NCBI GenBank assembly: GCA_013399305.1
Contig: VXAI01000195.1
Location: 1,167,244-1,231,243 of the forward strand
Direction of reading: 5' to 3'
Length of the DNA stretch: 64,000 nucleotides
Source: Rostratula benghalensis
Taxonomy: Eukaryota > Chordata > Aves > Charadriiformes > Rostratulidae
Shown: positions 31,906-41,601 of the stretch, piece by piece
Layout: each line of letters opens with the position of its first letter
How positions within the stretch are numbered: position 1 is the stretch's first letter
Made by a program: the position numbers and the translations under genes
Notes under the pieces: model-generated
What the model was told of the DNA's origin: nothing
The model's input: only the letters and a program-made list of their open reading frames with translations
Database searches by the model: none

Positions 31906-33669
31906 GTGGCTCAGGGAGGAATCCAGGTCACCAGTGGCAGTGACGTGGGGCAAGGGAGATGCCCACCTTTCAGTGGAGCCAGGACACCTCTGGCTTTGTG
32001 TATGAGTCCACATGATGGCTGCTCACCTTGCAATGCTGCACACCCAGGAATGGACCCTGCAGGACATACGGACTGGAAAGGACCTGTGTTTTCAGAGAGC
32101 AGTGGCACTGAAAGGCTGCGAGCACTGGGAAACTGCAGGAGCCAGGCCTAAAAATACCTCCTGGAGAGGAGGTTCAGCAGACTATGGTAAGGCCCAAGTG
32201 GTGGCTGAGAAGGATCCAAGGGAGCTCCTGCTTATCCCCATCAGGGGAGGGGTTAACCTAGAGCAGGGGACCAGCTAGAGGATGCTAGAAATGCTCTGCT
32301 CTTGAACTTTGGGAGGCAGTGGGTGTTTTTTCCCCCCAAATCACCCCTATTTCTGCTGTCAGGTCAGGTAGCAGTGGTGGCCCCTGCTAAGAAGCAGCTG
32401 GATGCCCCTCCAAACCACTGTTGGGAGCCCTCTGGAGAGCACAAGATGGCAGAGGGACACCCACTGTGCTTCACAGGCATTCAGGCAATAGCTTAGGATC
32501 AACATGGCCAGAAAGCATCCCTTAATCCTCCTCGCAGCTGTCCCTCCTCTGGCTCTGGTAGTTGCCATGGAGAGCACCACAGAACACTTCTCACCCCCTG
32601 CTCTGGGTGAGACCCTCCTCCCAGCCTCCCCTCTCTCTCCGTTTTGCCATCCCAGGTGTAAATCCTGCTAGTTTTCCCAGTGCAGCACCTCTGCAAAAGC
32701 CCTCAGCCAGGCTTTCATCCTCCTCCTCCCTTTCTCCTGGCTGGGACAGTCCTCATCTGTCCATGGGGCCACCCAAACTTGCCACAGGCAGCCACAGGCA
32801 GCCAGCCCCCTCAGCCAGCCATCACTCCTCGCTGTCCCCAAGTCCCACCTCCTGCCGGGCTGGCACATGTCCTTGTTGCATCCCTCCCCACTTTTCCCCT
32901 GGGATGGGGACCGTAGTCCATTGGGAGAGGTGTCACCACAGCACTGATGTGGTGATACGTGGCCTCTGTGCCAGCCCTGTGGGGAGGAAATGGCAGGTCC
33001 AAGACCACGGTGGTGCAGAAAGCCCAGGCTATATAAAAGTGAGTGTACACACCCATCCGGGCAGCCAAGAGGGCTGAGCCGGCCACGTCCTAGCTCCTTC
33101 TACTCTCTCCCAGCCCCAGGCTGTGCCTGTGCCAAGTCAGGCTGGGTTTTTTCAGAAAGCTATTTTTAAGGCAGATAATTTTGGGATGTGGCTGGCAGTG
33201 AGGATCCACGGGGCTGGTGCCATTTAAGGGAGAGTTGAGTGCAGTTTGGAGAGGGCAAGGAGCAGGTGGATGAGCGTGAGATCCTCTTACCTGGCATTTC
33301 TGGTGTTTCCAGGGAATCCTGGCTCACTTTGCAGTCAGGGGAGGGTAATAGGGAACAGGAGGGCATCCAGGCTATGTCAGGAGGAGGACACATGCCCACA
33401 CATCACCTCTATGCTCACCTCCAGTAAAGCCCAGGTTGCAGAGCAGCTCTGCATGTTTTGCTTGGTGGTCCCAGGAGAGGATGCAGCAAAGTGCTGCCAG
33501 TAGCATGCTCAGCCCTGACGAAGAGGAGGATGAAGATAAGCCCTCTGAGACTGGCATGATGAAGGTGGCTTGCAGCCTCTCACGCTGGGATGTCGTGGGT
33601 GTTTAGTGGTGTGAGGTGGGGAAGTTGCTGTAACTCTGTAACTCCCTCCTGGCCTTGCCACTGATCTGT
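31906..33669. other. Unique non-coding DNA
   Basis: No recognisable gene. A small (CCACAGGCAG)2 repeat lies at about 32783-32805. A strong TATA-like word lies at 33030-33039. Confidence 0.45.
33030..33039 (+). promoter_or_regulatory. Orphan TATA-box-like word
   Basis: TATATAAAAG is a close match to the vertebrate TATA consensus and sits in GC-rich surroundings, as many real TATA promoters do. A start site would be expected near 33060. No first exon, initiator or open frame can be identified downstream, so this may be fortuitous. Confidence 0.28.
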
Positions 33670-33860
33670 GTACTCATACAATACAATACTCCAGGTGGGG
33701 TCTCATGAGAACAAAGCAGAGGGGTAGAATCCTCTCCCTCAGCCTGCTGGCCACACTGCTGGGGATGCAGCTTAGGATGTGGCTGGCTTTCTGGGCTGTG
33801 AGCATCCTTTCAGCTCCCTGTAAGGCTGCTGGTTGCTGCCTGCTGCCCACCTCAGAAGGG
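33670..33860 (-). mobile_element. CR1 ORF2 C-terminal fragment without 3' UTR
   Basis: The minus strand encodes KASHILSCIPSSVASRLRE and then ILPLCFVLMRPHLEYC. This is the well-conserved CR1 ORF2 C-terminal segment ('[36 protein letters not shown]'). It stops two residues after the C. No CR1 3'-UTR or octamer tail follows toward lower coordinates, so the copy has lost both ends. The match probably fades out above about 33860. Confidence 0.85.
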
Positions 33861-35404
33861 GCTTTCTGTGTCTGGGATGGGATTGCTGGTAGCTCCGGTA
33901 GCTGACAAATAGCTTTGGGTAAAAAATTTGCAGGCAGAGAGGTGATAACCTGCTTTTTCCCAGCTGCCTCCTTAGGGAGGCTTCCGCTTGGGAGCACCAT
34001 GCCTGTGCAGGGAAGGGCCCTGGCACAGCTGTGGTGGCCAGTGTCATCTGTCTGCTGTGCCCTGCATCAGTGCACCTTATCCCCCTCCAGCCTCAGCACT
34101 GCTCAAACAGCCTCCAAGCCACCCAAAGGTTGTGTGCAGAATGCCTGCGTGCTTCTCTACACCCTCCCTCGAGCACACAAGTGGCCCCATGGGAAAGCAA
34201 GTGAGAAATCATCAGCCATTACTCGCTTGCAAAAGCAAACCTGAGTAAGATTGCCTTCAAAACGTGTTGCTCCAGTGCAGACAGACCCAGGCCTGGTGAG
34301 CTGACTGACATCCCAGGGCTCAGAGGTGAACCCAGAAGGACAATAGCTGCTTTCTAAACCAGCCCAGCAGCAGAAACCCAGCCTGGAGCTCAGATGCTTT
34401 CCTTGTGTGATGGCAACAACTTTCCACACATCTGCCTGTGCCCCAGGCAAAACTGCTGCCCTGGGAACACAATTGACACCAGGTTCAGAGGAGGGGAGGT
34501 CAGCTTCTGGGCTTCTGCAGCACCAGAGCAAATCTGGGCTGTGCAGGAGGGGTCCCTGCCCAGCCGTCCCCTCGGTGTCCCCCTGACAATGATCCCTGGC
34601 TGCAACCAGCATAGAGCTGTCATCCCCACCCCGTACAAGGTGGCTCAGCACCACCCCTGCCATCCACCTGCACAATTCTCCCTCCAAGGGTGCAAATTTT
34701 ACACTCTCTCCCTCCTGCACCTCTCTCTGCAGCACCTGGAAAGATCTGGCTGCTCGTCTCACTACAGATGGGTAGCTCCGGGCTCTGGAAATACATGGAC
34801 ACTGGGATGCTGGAGTGTCCAGTTTGGACCAACACCTCTGACTATGGATGAGCAGTGGCCATCTGTCTGCATGACGACCTTTGAGCCCACCCAGCTGCCT
34901 CTCCCTTGCCATACTGGGAAGAACAGGGTCCATCCTGTGATCCCTTGGTTTGAGCCCAGCAAAGGGCTGAGTATTTCCTTCTCCCCTTGTCACCCTGAGT
35001 CATGGGACTGGCAAGGGGATAGCTGTGGACCATGACCAGCAAGCATTTATGGAGGACATAGATTCTTGAACACCTTGAAGCAGGGTCTGAGAGGCTGCAG
35101 GGGAAGGAAGAGGAGGTCCATCCATGTCACTTCATGAACTCACAAGGGTTTGACCCACCTTGCCAACACCCCAGCCTTAGAAGTAGGGATGGAGCTCCTA
35201 CACCCAGCTCCCCTGGTCTTGCCAGGGCTGCATCTCTGCTGCAGGAAAGTTGCTCTTTACACCCCAGGTGTCAACCATCCCCAGTGTCCCACCCTGTCCC
35301 TGCTGCCCTCCACAGCTCAGGCAGCCCCAGCCTGGCCACATTCTCTTCTGGAGGTGAGACAGAGATGGACTGGTAGGAAGCACCAGGAGCTGGTAATGAC
35401 AACA
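33861..35404. other. Unique non-coding DNA with long overlapping open frames
   Basis: The minus strand holds the longest open frame of the window (278 codons, 34157-34993), and the plus strand holds a 213-codon frame antisense to it (34394-35035). Neither shows a domain, signal peptide, membrane segment or family resemblance. Such lengths are near the upper end of chance for a window this size and base composition. I do not call a gene. Confidence 0.4.
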
Positions 35405-35575
35405 TGTCCACCCATTTGTCTGTAATTAAAAGTTGTGTGTAGAGATTTCCTGTGACACGTCCCATGAGTCCAGCTGCAGACACAGCACTGCTGAAACCAG
35501 GAGATGCTAATGAGTGCTTCTGCATATTAAATACCTTGTTTACGCTAAGACAACAGCCGGTGTAGCTGGGGGAGG
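35405..35575. other. Candidate conserved non-coding element
   Basis: It contains CTGTAATTAAAAG, GCTAATGAG, TGCATATTAAATA (POU/octamer-like) and TTGTTTAC (35536-35543, a full forkhead GTAAACAA site on the minus strand), all within 170 bases of non-repetitive sequence. Confidence 0.35.
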
Positions 35576-38429
35576 GAGAGGAGGTGGCTGTAATCTTCAC
35601 TCATGCTTTCTGCCCCGGCAGCTTGTTGCCTGACAGCACCTCAGGAAGCTGCTGCGCCTGGGTTTGGCCATGGTCTGGCTGCAGGGATGGTCCAGGGCTC
35701 TCAACAGCAATGCTACCACCACACCTCAAACCTTTGTGTGTTTGCTTCATCCTCTTATCTCTGCGGTGGTCTTCCTCCATCTCTGATGTGGTCTTCCTCT
35801 CTGCTGTGGGCCAGGGAGGGCAGGATGTTCTGCAGTACTTAGGTCTGCCCAGCAGGTGCTGAGGCTAGGGGACTCTGGGGTGGCAAGGGGCTCAGCTGCC
35901 CACAGCCTGCCACAGCGGTGTCCACTTTGCAAAAGAGCTGGTCTCAACTGCTCCCTGAGCATTGGGGTTCCGGCAGGAAGCAGTAAAACAGAATCTCTAC
36001 CCAGGAGAAGGATGCAGGACCAGGGCTACAATGGGATTCACCATGCCCAAGGTGTCACCACAACACCATTCCCCACTGCCCAGCACTTCCCGTTTACAGG
36101 AGATGCAGAAAAGATGTGCAGCTTTCTGTGCACCCTACACGCTGCCACATGTCCCAGGATCAGACCCCACTGATGGCCTTGTGCTGCTGTGGAGACACAG
36201 CTCCTGCCCCCTCCCCACATGGGTGTTCCTTGTTGCACTGCTGTGACAACAGGTACCCAGTGATCCCTTCACAGCCCCAGGAGAGCACCTTGTATCCCTG
36301 CACAGCAGCTAGCACAAGAGAAACAGCTCTAGTCCTGGTGACCCCCAGGCTCGCCAGGTTAAAGGAAAGCTACAGGACAGGGCAGGGCAGGACACAGGCA
36401 GCTCCCTCCATCAGCATGCAAAGAGCTGGGCAAGCCTGGAGGGAAACATCTCCAAGGACATCAAACAGCCTCAGGACCACAGTCCTTTTCCCAGTCTGGC
36501 AAAAAGGTCCCTGCCCAGACTGCGGGTCACCCTTTCCCAAGCAGCTGCCACATCCCTTGCCAGCAGCCATAGTCTCCATCCTGCATGCTCCCACAACCCT
36601 TCCTTTCCCACCCCAGCTATCAGGACACCTTGGGCTGGAGGAGACCTGCCTCCTCTCCCATCGCTGGGGAGCCCTCAGGAGAACTGCTGAGTCCCCATCA
36701 CCCTGAAACCACCGCTTCAGCTCTGCTGTCTCCAGGAGAGCATCTCGCTGCCCTGCCACTGGGGTGACATGCATGTGGGCCTCACATGTGCCACCTGACA
36801 TCCTTGCCTAGCATTATTCCAGATCCTCCTGCTAAACATGTCCCATGAGGCCAGGCTTGGCTGAATGATTGATGTGATTGCCAACAGATTGCCTGAGCTG
36901 GGCACTGTGGAAATGCTTCTTCCTTCAGCTTCCTCCAGGGACAGGTGAGCATTGGCCTAAGAAGGGCTCTGCTTTGCAAAAGGCAGATCTGGTGTCGAGG
37001 GAAATGAGTCCAGGATCCTAAGGGAGATGCACCCCACCTCCCAGAGGCAGCACCTGGACCAAAACATCATTGGCATTGTCTTTTCTCCTTGTTGCCTGTA
37101 GTGCCTGAAGCAACTTTTTGGAGTGTGCTCCCCTGCTGCACACGCCTGAGAAAGCCAAACAAGGGTAAAGCCCATGAACAGGGCTGCAGATGTCTCCAGC
37201 AGAGGAAAGACCACAGGCAGATTCACAAGAGCAGTGGGGGACATGGGGCTGCAGTAATTTGTGTCACGCTGCTGAGGAGTCAGGGCAACCAGGTAGTCCT
37301 CTGCCGTGCAGAGGAAAAAGTGAGGGGCAGTGGTAACCTAACATGTGCAGGGTGACAGCAGCAGGTCCCCTCTGCAGCTGTATTTAACCCTGTTCTCCCA
37401 GAAACTCTGGGGCCCCTGCAAGAGCCTGCCCAGCCCCTGCAAGAGCCTGCCCAGAGCCTGCCCAGAGCCCCCAACCCCTTAACCCACCCTCTGTGGCTGT
37501 ACCCAGGGTGAGAAGGACCCTTGAGGGTAAATGATACACTGAAGGGTGAGCTTGGAGGGGCTGGACTAGAAAGGCTTGATGCTCTAGGAGGCATTCCTCA
37601 TGTGTTCCCACAGGTGAGGGATCATCTGCACATACCCTGCACCAACCAGAGCCCACTCAGCCCTGCTCTGCACAGGGTCTCTTCCCACCCGTATGAAAAA
37701 TCCCCTTTACCTATCTCCAGGGTACCAACACTTCTCCCCCAGCCAGTCTTAGACCTTAGGTCAGAGAGGGGTGTGTTTGCATCTGTGCCTGGTCCCCCTT
37801 CCCCCTCCCAGGTCTTCCCCATCTTCTGCAGGGCTGCCTGGGCAGAGCTGTTCTGGGGGTGGCTGGGTCTGCCTGGAGGGAGAGACAACAGGCGTTGTTG
37901 TGAGGCACATGGTCAGGTGTAGGACTAAGACAGGCTTAACCCCAATGTCATGGTCTTCAGCTGCTATGGTGCAGTAGGAAGTCTGTATCAAAGTGTTTCA
38001 GGGGAGCTCAAGAGAGTATTTGGGAAGTGGGGTGAACCTTTGAGACAGGTCCCACTGTCCTGGTGTTCTGTGTGCATGATGTGGCGTGCAGCAATCTGCT
38101 GTGTTGGGCGTGTAGGTGAACATGCTGGGAGGTGCATTGATGCCTATGTGATGGGTGTCCCCATGCCATGGGTCTGCCTGCCCATGCAGGTCCTCCAAGG
38201 CTGGAGGTCACATGCCTCTGAGAGCAGCCAAGGTGCCACCAAATGCCAGGATCTGGTTCCTGCCCACGTTCATGAAGTGCCTGGGTGATGCATTTTCCTG
38301 ACACCCATCCCCGTGATGCTGGGGGGTGACTGGAGCAGAGCAGGGCAGGGCCACAGTATGTGGCCTTGTCCCTTGCTGGCATGTTCCACCATCCCACCTG
38401 CACCCCTGAGCCTTGCCCACCCAGGCCTG
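35576..38429. other. Unique non-coding DNA
   Basis: About 2.85 kb with no recognisable gene or transposon. A short tandem repeat lies at 37412-37470. Confidence 0.45.
37412..37470. repeat. 21-bp tandem repeat with partial copies
   Basis: Two perfect 21-base units beginning GCCCCTGCAAGAG (37412-37432 and 37433-37453). They are followed by one 11-base partial (GAGCCTGCCCA) and another partial to 37470. The units are identical, so the array is young. A real coding role is unlikely. Confidence 0.92.
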
Positions 38430-38590
38430 GCTTTATATGGAGTTGCCAATCGCAAGCATTTTTAAATGTTAGTGACGACGTTTCAGATTTGTAGTGGAAA
38501 CTAATTAAAATTGTTATTGTTAGCAGGTTTGAATTGCCCAGGTGTGAATCATTATCCTCATTAAAATAATCAGGGAGATGGGGATGTGAC
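38430..38590. promoter_or_regulatory. Candidate enhancer with homeodomain, SOX and T-box words
   Basis: A compact AT-rich island. It has CTAATTAAAATTGTTATTG at 38501-38519 (TAATTA plus overlapping SOX-type ATTGTTATTGTT), AGGTGTGAA at 38540-38548 (a T-box half-site) and CATTAAAATAATC just downstream. The combination of three developmental-factor motif classes in 60 bases is unusual for the window. There is no ORF through it. Inferred regulatory element; conservation untested. Confidence 0.42.
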
Positions 38591-39020
38591 AGGAGAGCAG
38601 ATGGATGAGAAGCAGTCTGAGCAAGCAACCTGAGTGGCTGGGGAGCCCAGATGCCCATGGGGGAGCAACACTGCTCAGGGTGGCACGGTCCCCTGGTCAA
38701 GCCCAGCCTCCTCTGAATGGAGGATGCTCCACAGAAGGTCCCCCACTCACTGCCCCAGGGCCTGCAGGGTGCTGGAAATGGAGTGCTGGGATTTGTCAGG
38801 GCAGGTGGGAGAGGCTGCAGAACAGGATGGGATCATCAGTACCTCAAACCGCCCCCCGCATCCCTCCTGCTTCCACCTGAGCCAGCCTGCAGTACTTCCT
38901 CACTGGGCTGCTCCATGTCTGCACAGGGTGGCACCTGCAAGGGGAATCCAGGCACTGCCTGGCTGCCTGTATTCAACAGAGCAGTGGGGTCTGCGCTCTG
39001 GCTTGTGGGTCAGGAATTGT
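38591..39020. other. Unique non-coding DNA
   Basis: GC-richer unique sequence between an enhancer-like island and a CR1 copy. No gene features. Confidence 0.45.
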
Positions 39021-39570
39021 CACAGAATCATATAATCATAGAACTGTCTATGTTGGAAGGGACCTTTCAGATCATTGTGTCCAGCCATCAACCCAGCACT
39101 GACAAAAACAAACCACCACTAGCCCATGTCCTTCAGCACAACATCTACCCATCTTTTAAATATATACAGGGGTATTGACTCCACCACTGCCCGGGATAGC
39201 CTCTTCCAATGCTTGATAACCCTGTTGGTGAAAATTATTTTCCTAGTATCCATCCTAAACATCCGCTGGTGCAACTTGAAGCTGTTTTCTCCTGTCCTGT
39301 CACCTGTTCCTTGGGAGAAGAGACTGAGCCCCCTTGGCTACACCTTCCTTTCAGGGAGCTGTAGAGAGAAAGAAGGTCTCCCCTCAGCCTCTTTTGTTCC
39401 AGGCTGAACATCCCCAGCTCCCTCAGCTGCTCCTCACAAGACTTGTGTATCAGACCCCTCAACCAGCTCTGTTGACCTTCTCTGGACTGCTCCAGCTCCT
39501 CACTGTCTTTCCTGTCGTAAGAGGTCCAAAACTGGACACAGCACTCAAGGTGTCCCAGAAGAGCCTCCCC
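39021..39570 (-). mobile_element. CR1 LINE, 3' UTR plus ORF2 C-terminus
   Basis: On the plus strand it starts with CACAGAATCATATAATCATAG and shares the 24.6-kb subtype words: 'ACCACCACTAGCCCATGTCC', 'CTTTTAAATATATACAGG', 'CAATGCTTGATAACCC' and 'GGTGCAACTTGAAGCTG'. From about 39330 to 39555 the minus strand still encodes the ORF2 C-terminus almost in frame: LECCVQFWTSYDRKDSEEL, then EEQLRELGMFSLEQKRLRGD. It is among the least decayed coding CR1 remnants here. Confidence 0.96.
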
Positions 39571-40259
39571 CAGCCTCAGAAGACAAGTGGGTGCTGGAGG
39601 TGATGGAGCCCTGCCTGCACCCCTGCCCACAGCTGCCAGAAGTGGGAAACATGCCAGCATAGCTCATTGGCCAGCCCTGATGGAGCCAGATGGGCTGCAA
39701 AGTACCCGGGGCTGGTCCTGCACTGGGTGGACCCATGTCGCCACAGCTGGTCCGGCCCCTGCAGCCTGTCTGCAGGGAACAAGGCACCCTTTCTGGTGGA
39801 TGAATGGGCTCAGTGTGTGCGGCAAGACCCCACAGCCCCAGACGGGCTGCTGCTTCGCAGCAGGGCTGGGGTCAGCGGTACCCTGCAGGCACGGCGCAGC
39901 AGGGCAGATATTCAGGGAAAGAGCATGGCCCTCCCAGTGCTCAAGGTCACCTTTGTGCCATGCATCCCAGAGCAGGGGCTACCCTGGGGATGGCAGTGAC
40001 ATCAATCAGATGAATGATGGCACATGGCCAAAGTGGAGGCTCTTTATCCCCAGTCTCTCCCCACAGTCTCACCCCTTGCCCCCTGCAGGGCCAGCTCTGT
40101 GGAGCAGCAGGATGCTCTTGCTGGTCCCTTGCCATGGAGACACCAGGACTCTAGCCCAGAGAGGTGGCACTAGGAGCTGTGGGGTGGCTGTTTTGCCAGG
40201 GCGGGTTGGAGCCCATCCCTCAGGCTCTGGCCATGGATGACTGCGGGGATGTGCTGGCC
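39571..40259. other. Unique non-coding DNA with an X-box-like site
   Basis: GC-rich unique sequence containing an RFX-like site at 40128-40141. A 217-codon plus-strand frame (39587-40240) lacks any domain. Confidence 0.42.
40128..40141. promoter_or_regulatory. RFX-like X-box variant
   Basis: CTTGCCATGGAGAC matches the RFX palindrome GTTGCCATGGNAAC at all but two positions. It lies 120 bases from the strongest PBX/MEIS-containing island. Weak. Confidence 0.28.
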
Positions 40260-40510
40260 AGGTGGCACTCAAAGCTCGCTTATCTGATTGACAAATCCAT
40301 TATTGATGACACAGTTTCCTGGACTTGGCAGAGCTCTGTCCATGCTCCAATCATATTCATCAAATAAATCTCAGCCTGGCTTTGCCATCGCTGCTGAATT
40401 AATTATCCCCAGATTGTTTTTTCATAAATATTTGACAAGCACTAACAATGCAAGGCGTGAAGCCCCCTGGTAATTCTGTGGCTCCAAATTACCCTTAAAA
40501 TGTAGCTGTT
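40260..40510. promoter_or_regulatory. Candidate enhancer with PBX/MEIS, homeodomain and CDX-like words
   Basis: This 250-base AT-rich island has TGATTGACA at 40285-40293, the classic PBX-MEIS/PREP composite site. It also has CCATTATTGATGACA, GAATTAATTATCCC at 40396-40409 (paired TAAT cores) and TTCATAAATATTTGAC at about 40431 (posterior-HOX/CDX-like). HOX cofactors use exactly this combination. The island sits 1.7 kb from a similar one at 38.5 kb. It is not a repeat I recognise. Confidence 0.45.
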
Positions 40511-41190
40511 ACCTCAGGGAGTGCAGGGCTAGGGCTGCTTCTGGGGAAGTGTAAAGGCTGGGTTGAGGACTGGCTGCTCCCCCCTGGGCTTTTGGGGATC
40601 CACACAGTGGGGCACAGCACTGAGACTCATCTAGTTCATGTATCAAAGGCAGCCTGAAGCAATCAGGACAGCAAACTGGTCCCATATGGCTGGAAGCACA
40701 TTGTACAGGACAAGGATCCTTCCTGCAAGGGTGCAGTGCTGCTGTAGCTCTGTGCAGAGGGGATGGCTTGATGCCTTCTGTGATAGCACAGCCCTGGGAT
40801 GTCTGGATGTTCTTCAGCAGAAAGTCTTGGCACGATGCTTGCTTGGTATCTTTGAGCTGTGATTAGACATGGAGGAAAGACCCTGAAATGGACAGCTTGG
40901 TACAGGGTGATCTGTGGAGCATTTTGCCTCTGCCCCCCGAGCTTCTCTTCTCACTGATGTCTTCAAACCATCCCTGCCCTTCCTGGAGGCCCTACAAGCT
41001 CTCTTCAGGGGATGGAGACAACCACGTCCATGTCAAGCCACTGAAAAAACTGCAGGGGTCAGACTTGGGGTGGGCTTCAGGTATCCATCCTGTTTGCTGC
41101 AGGTTTTGGGGATGGGCACTGGGAGTGGGACACAACCCTGTGCCAGGAGGCTGACATGCTGCCAGAGGAGGTCCAGACTGTGGTCCCCTG
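40511..41190. other. Unique non-coding DNA
   Basis: No recognisable gene or repeat. Confidence 0.45.
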
Positions 41191-41220
41191 CCTGTGCCCA
41201 CCATGCCCACCAACCCTAGC

Positions 41221-41601
41221 CATGCTTCAGCAATGGTGCTGACATTCTGGGAGGGAGTAGGCACCAGAAAGCAGTCCTACAAATCACCAGTAGCCAGAAG
41301 GCTGACAGAACCGAACAAACCCAAAGCAATAACTGGAGGCACTACAAGTCTGGCTAAAATTAAATTTAGGAGCAAACCTGGAAGCTTCCCAAAAAAGCTT
41401 GTGAAGCAGCCTGCAGTCAGGAGGGAAATCTTTGCTGGAGCAGAACCCACCACAAAGCAGCCCAAGCAGCCAAGTCTGCAGATCTCCCTGCTGGGCCAGA
41501 CCGAAGATGCAACCAGCAGCCAGGGTGCTGTTGGCTCAGCAGCACAGGACAGCAGGTACCAAAGGAGTAATCAGAGACTTCCAAATAGCTCACAGAAATG
41601 A
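41221..41601 (+). other. Open frame with protein-like composition (uncertain)
   Basis: A plus-strand frame (ATG at 41194 or 41233) ends at TGA 41599-41601. The part after residue about 25 is Lys/Arg/Pro/Gln/Ser-rich and has many purine-first codons, unlike most chance frames here, which are Cys/Trp/Leu-rich. The peptide has no domain I recognise; if real it would be a basic, disordered segment. A CAG/GTACC donor-like junction sits at 41555/41556 and a CTTCAG acceptor-like word at about 41230. It could be a fragment of a gene, a transposon-derived ORF or chance. Confidence 0.2.

Noticed and set aside
34157..34993. 278-codon minus-strand ORF as a gene
   Set aside because: No domain, no family resemblance, no splice or promoter context, and an overlapping 213-codon antisense frame. 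Most likely due to local depletion of stop codons.
38008..38700. 230-codon minus-strand ORF as a gene
   Set aside because: It runs through an AT-rich enhancer-like island and has no recognisable domain.
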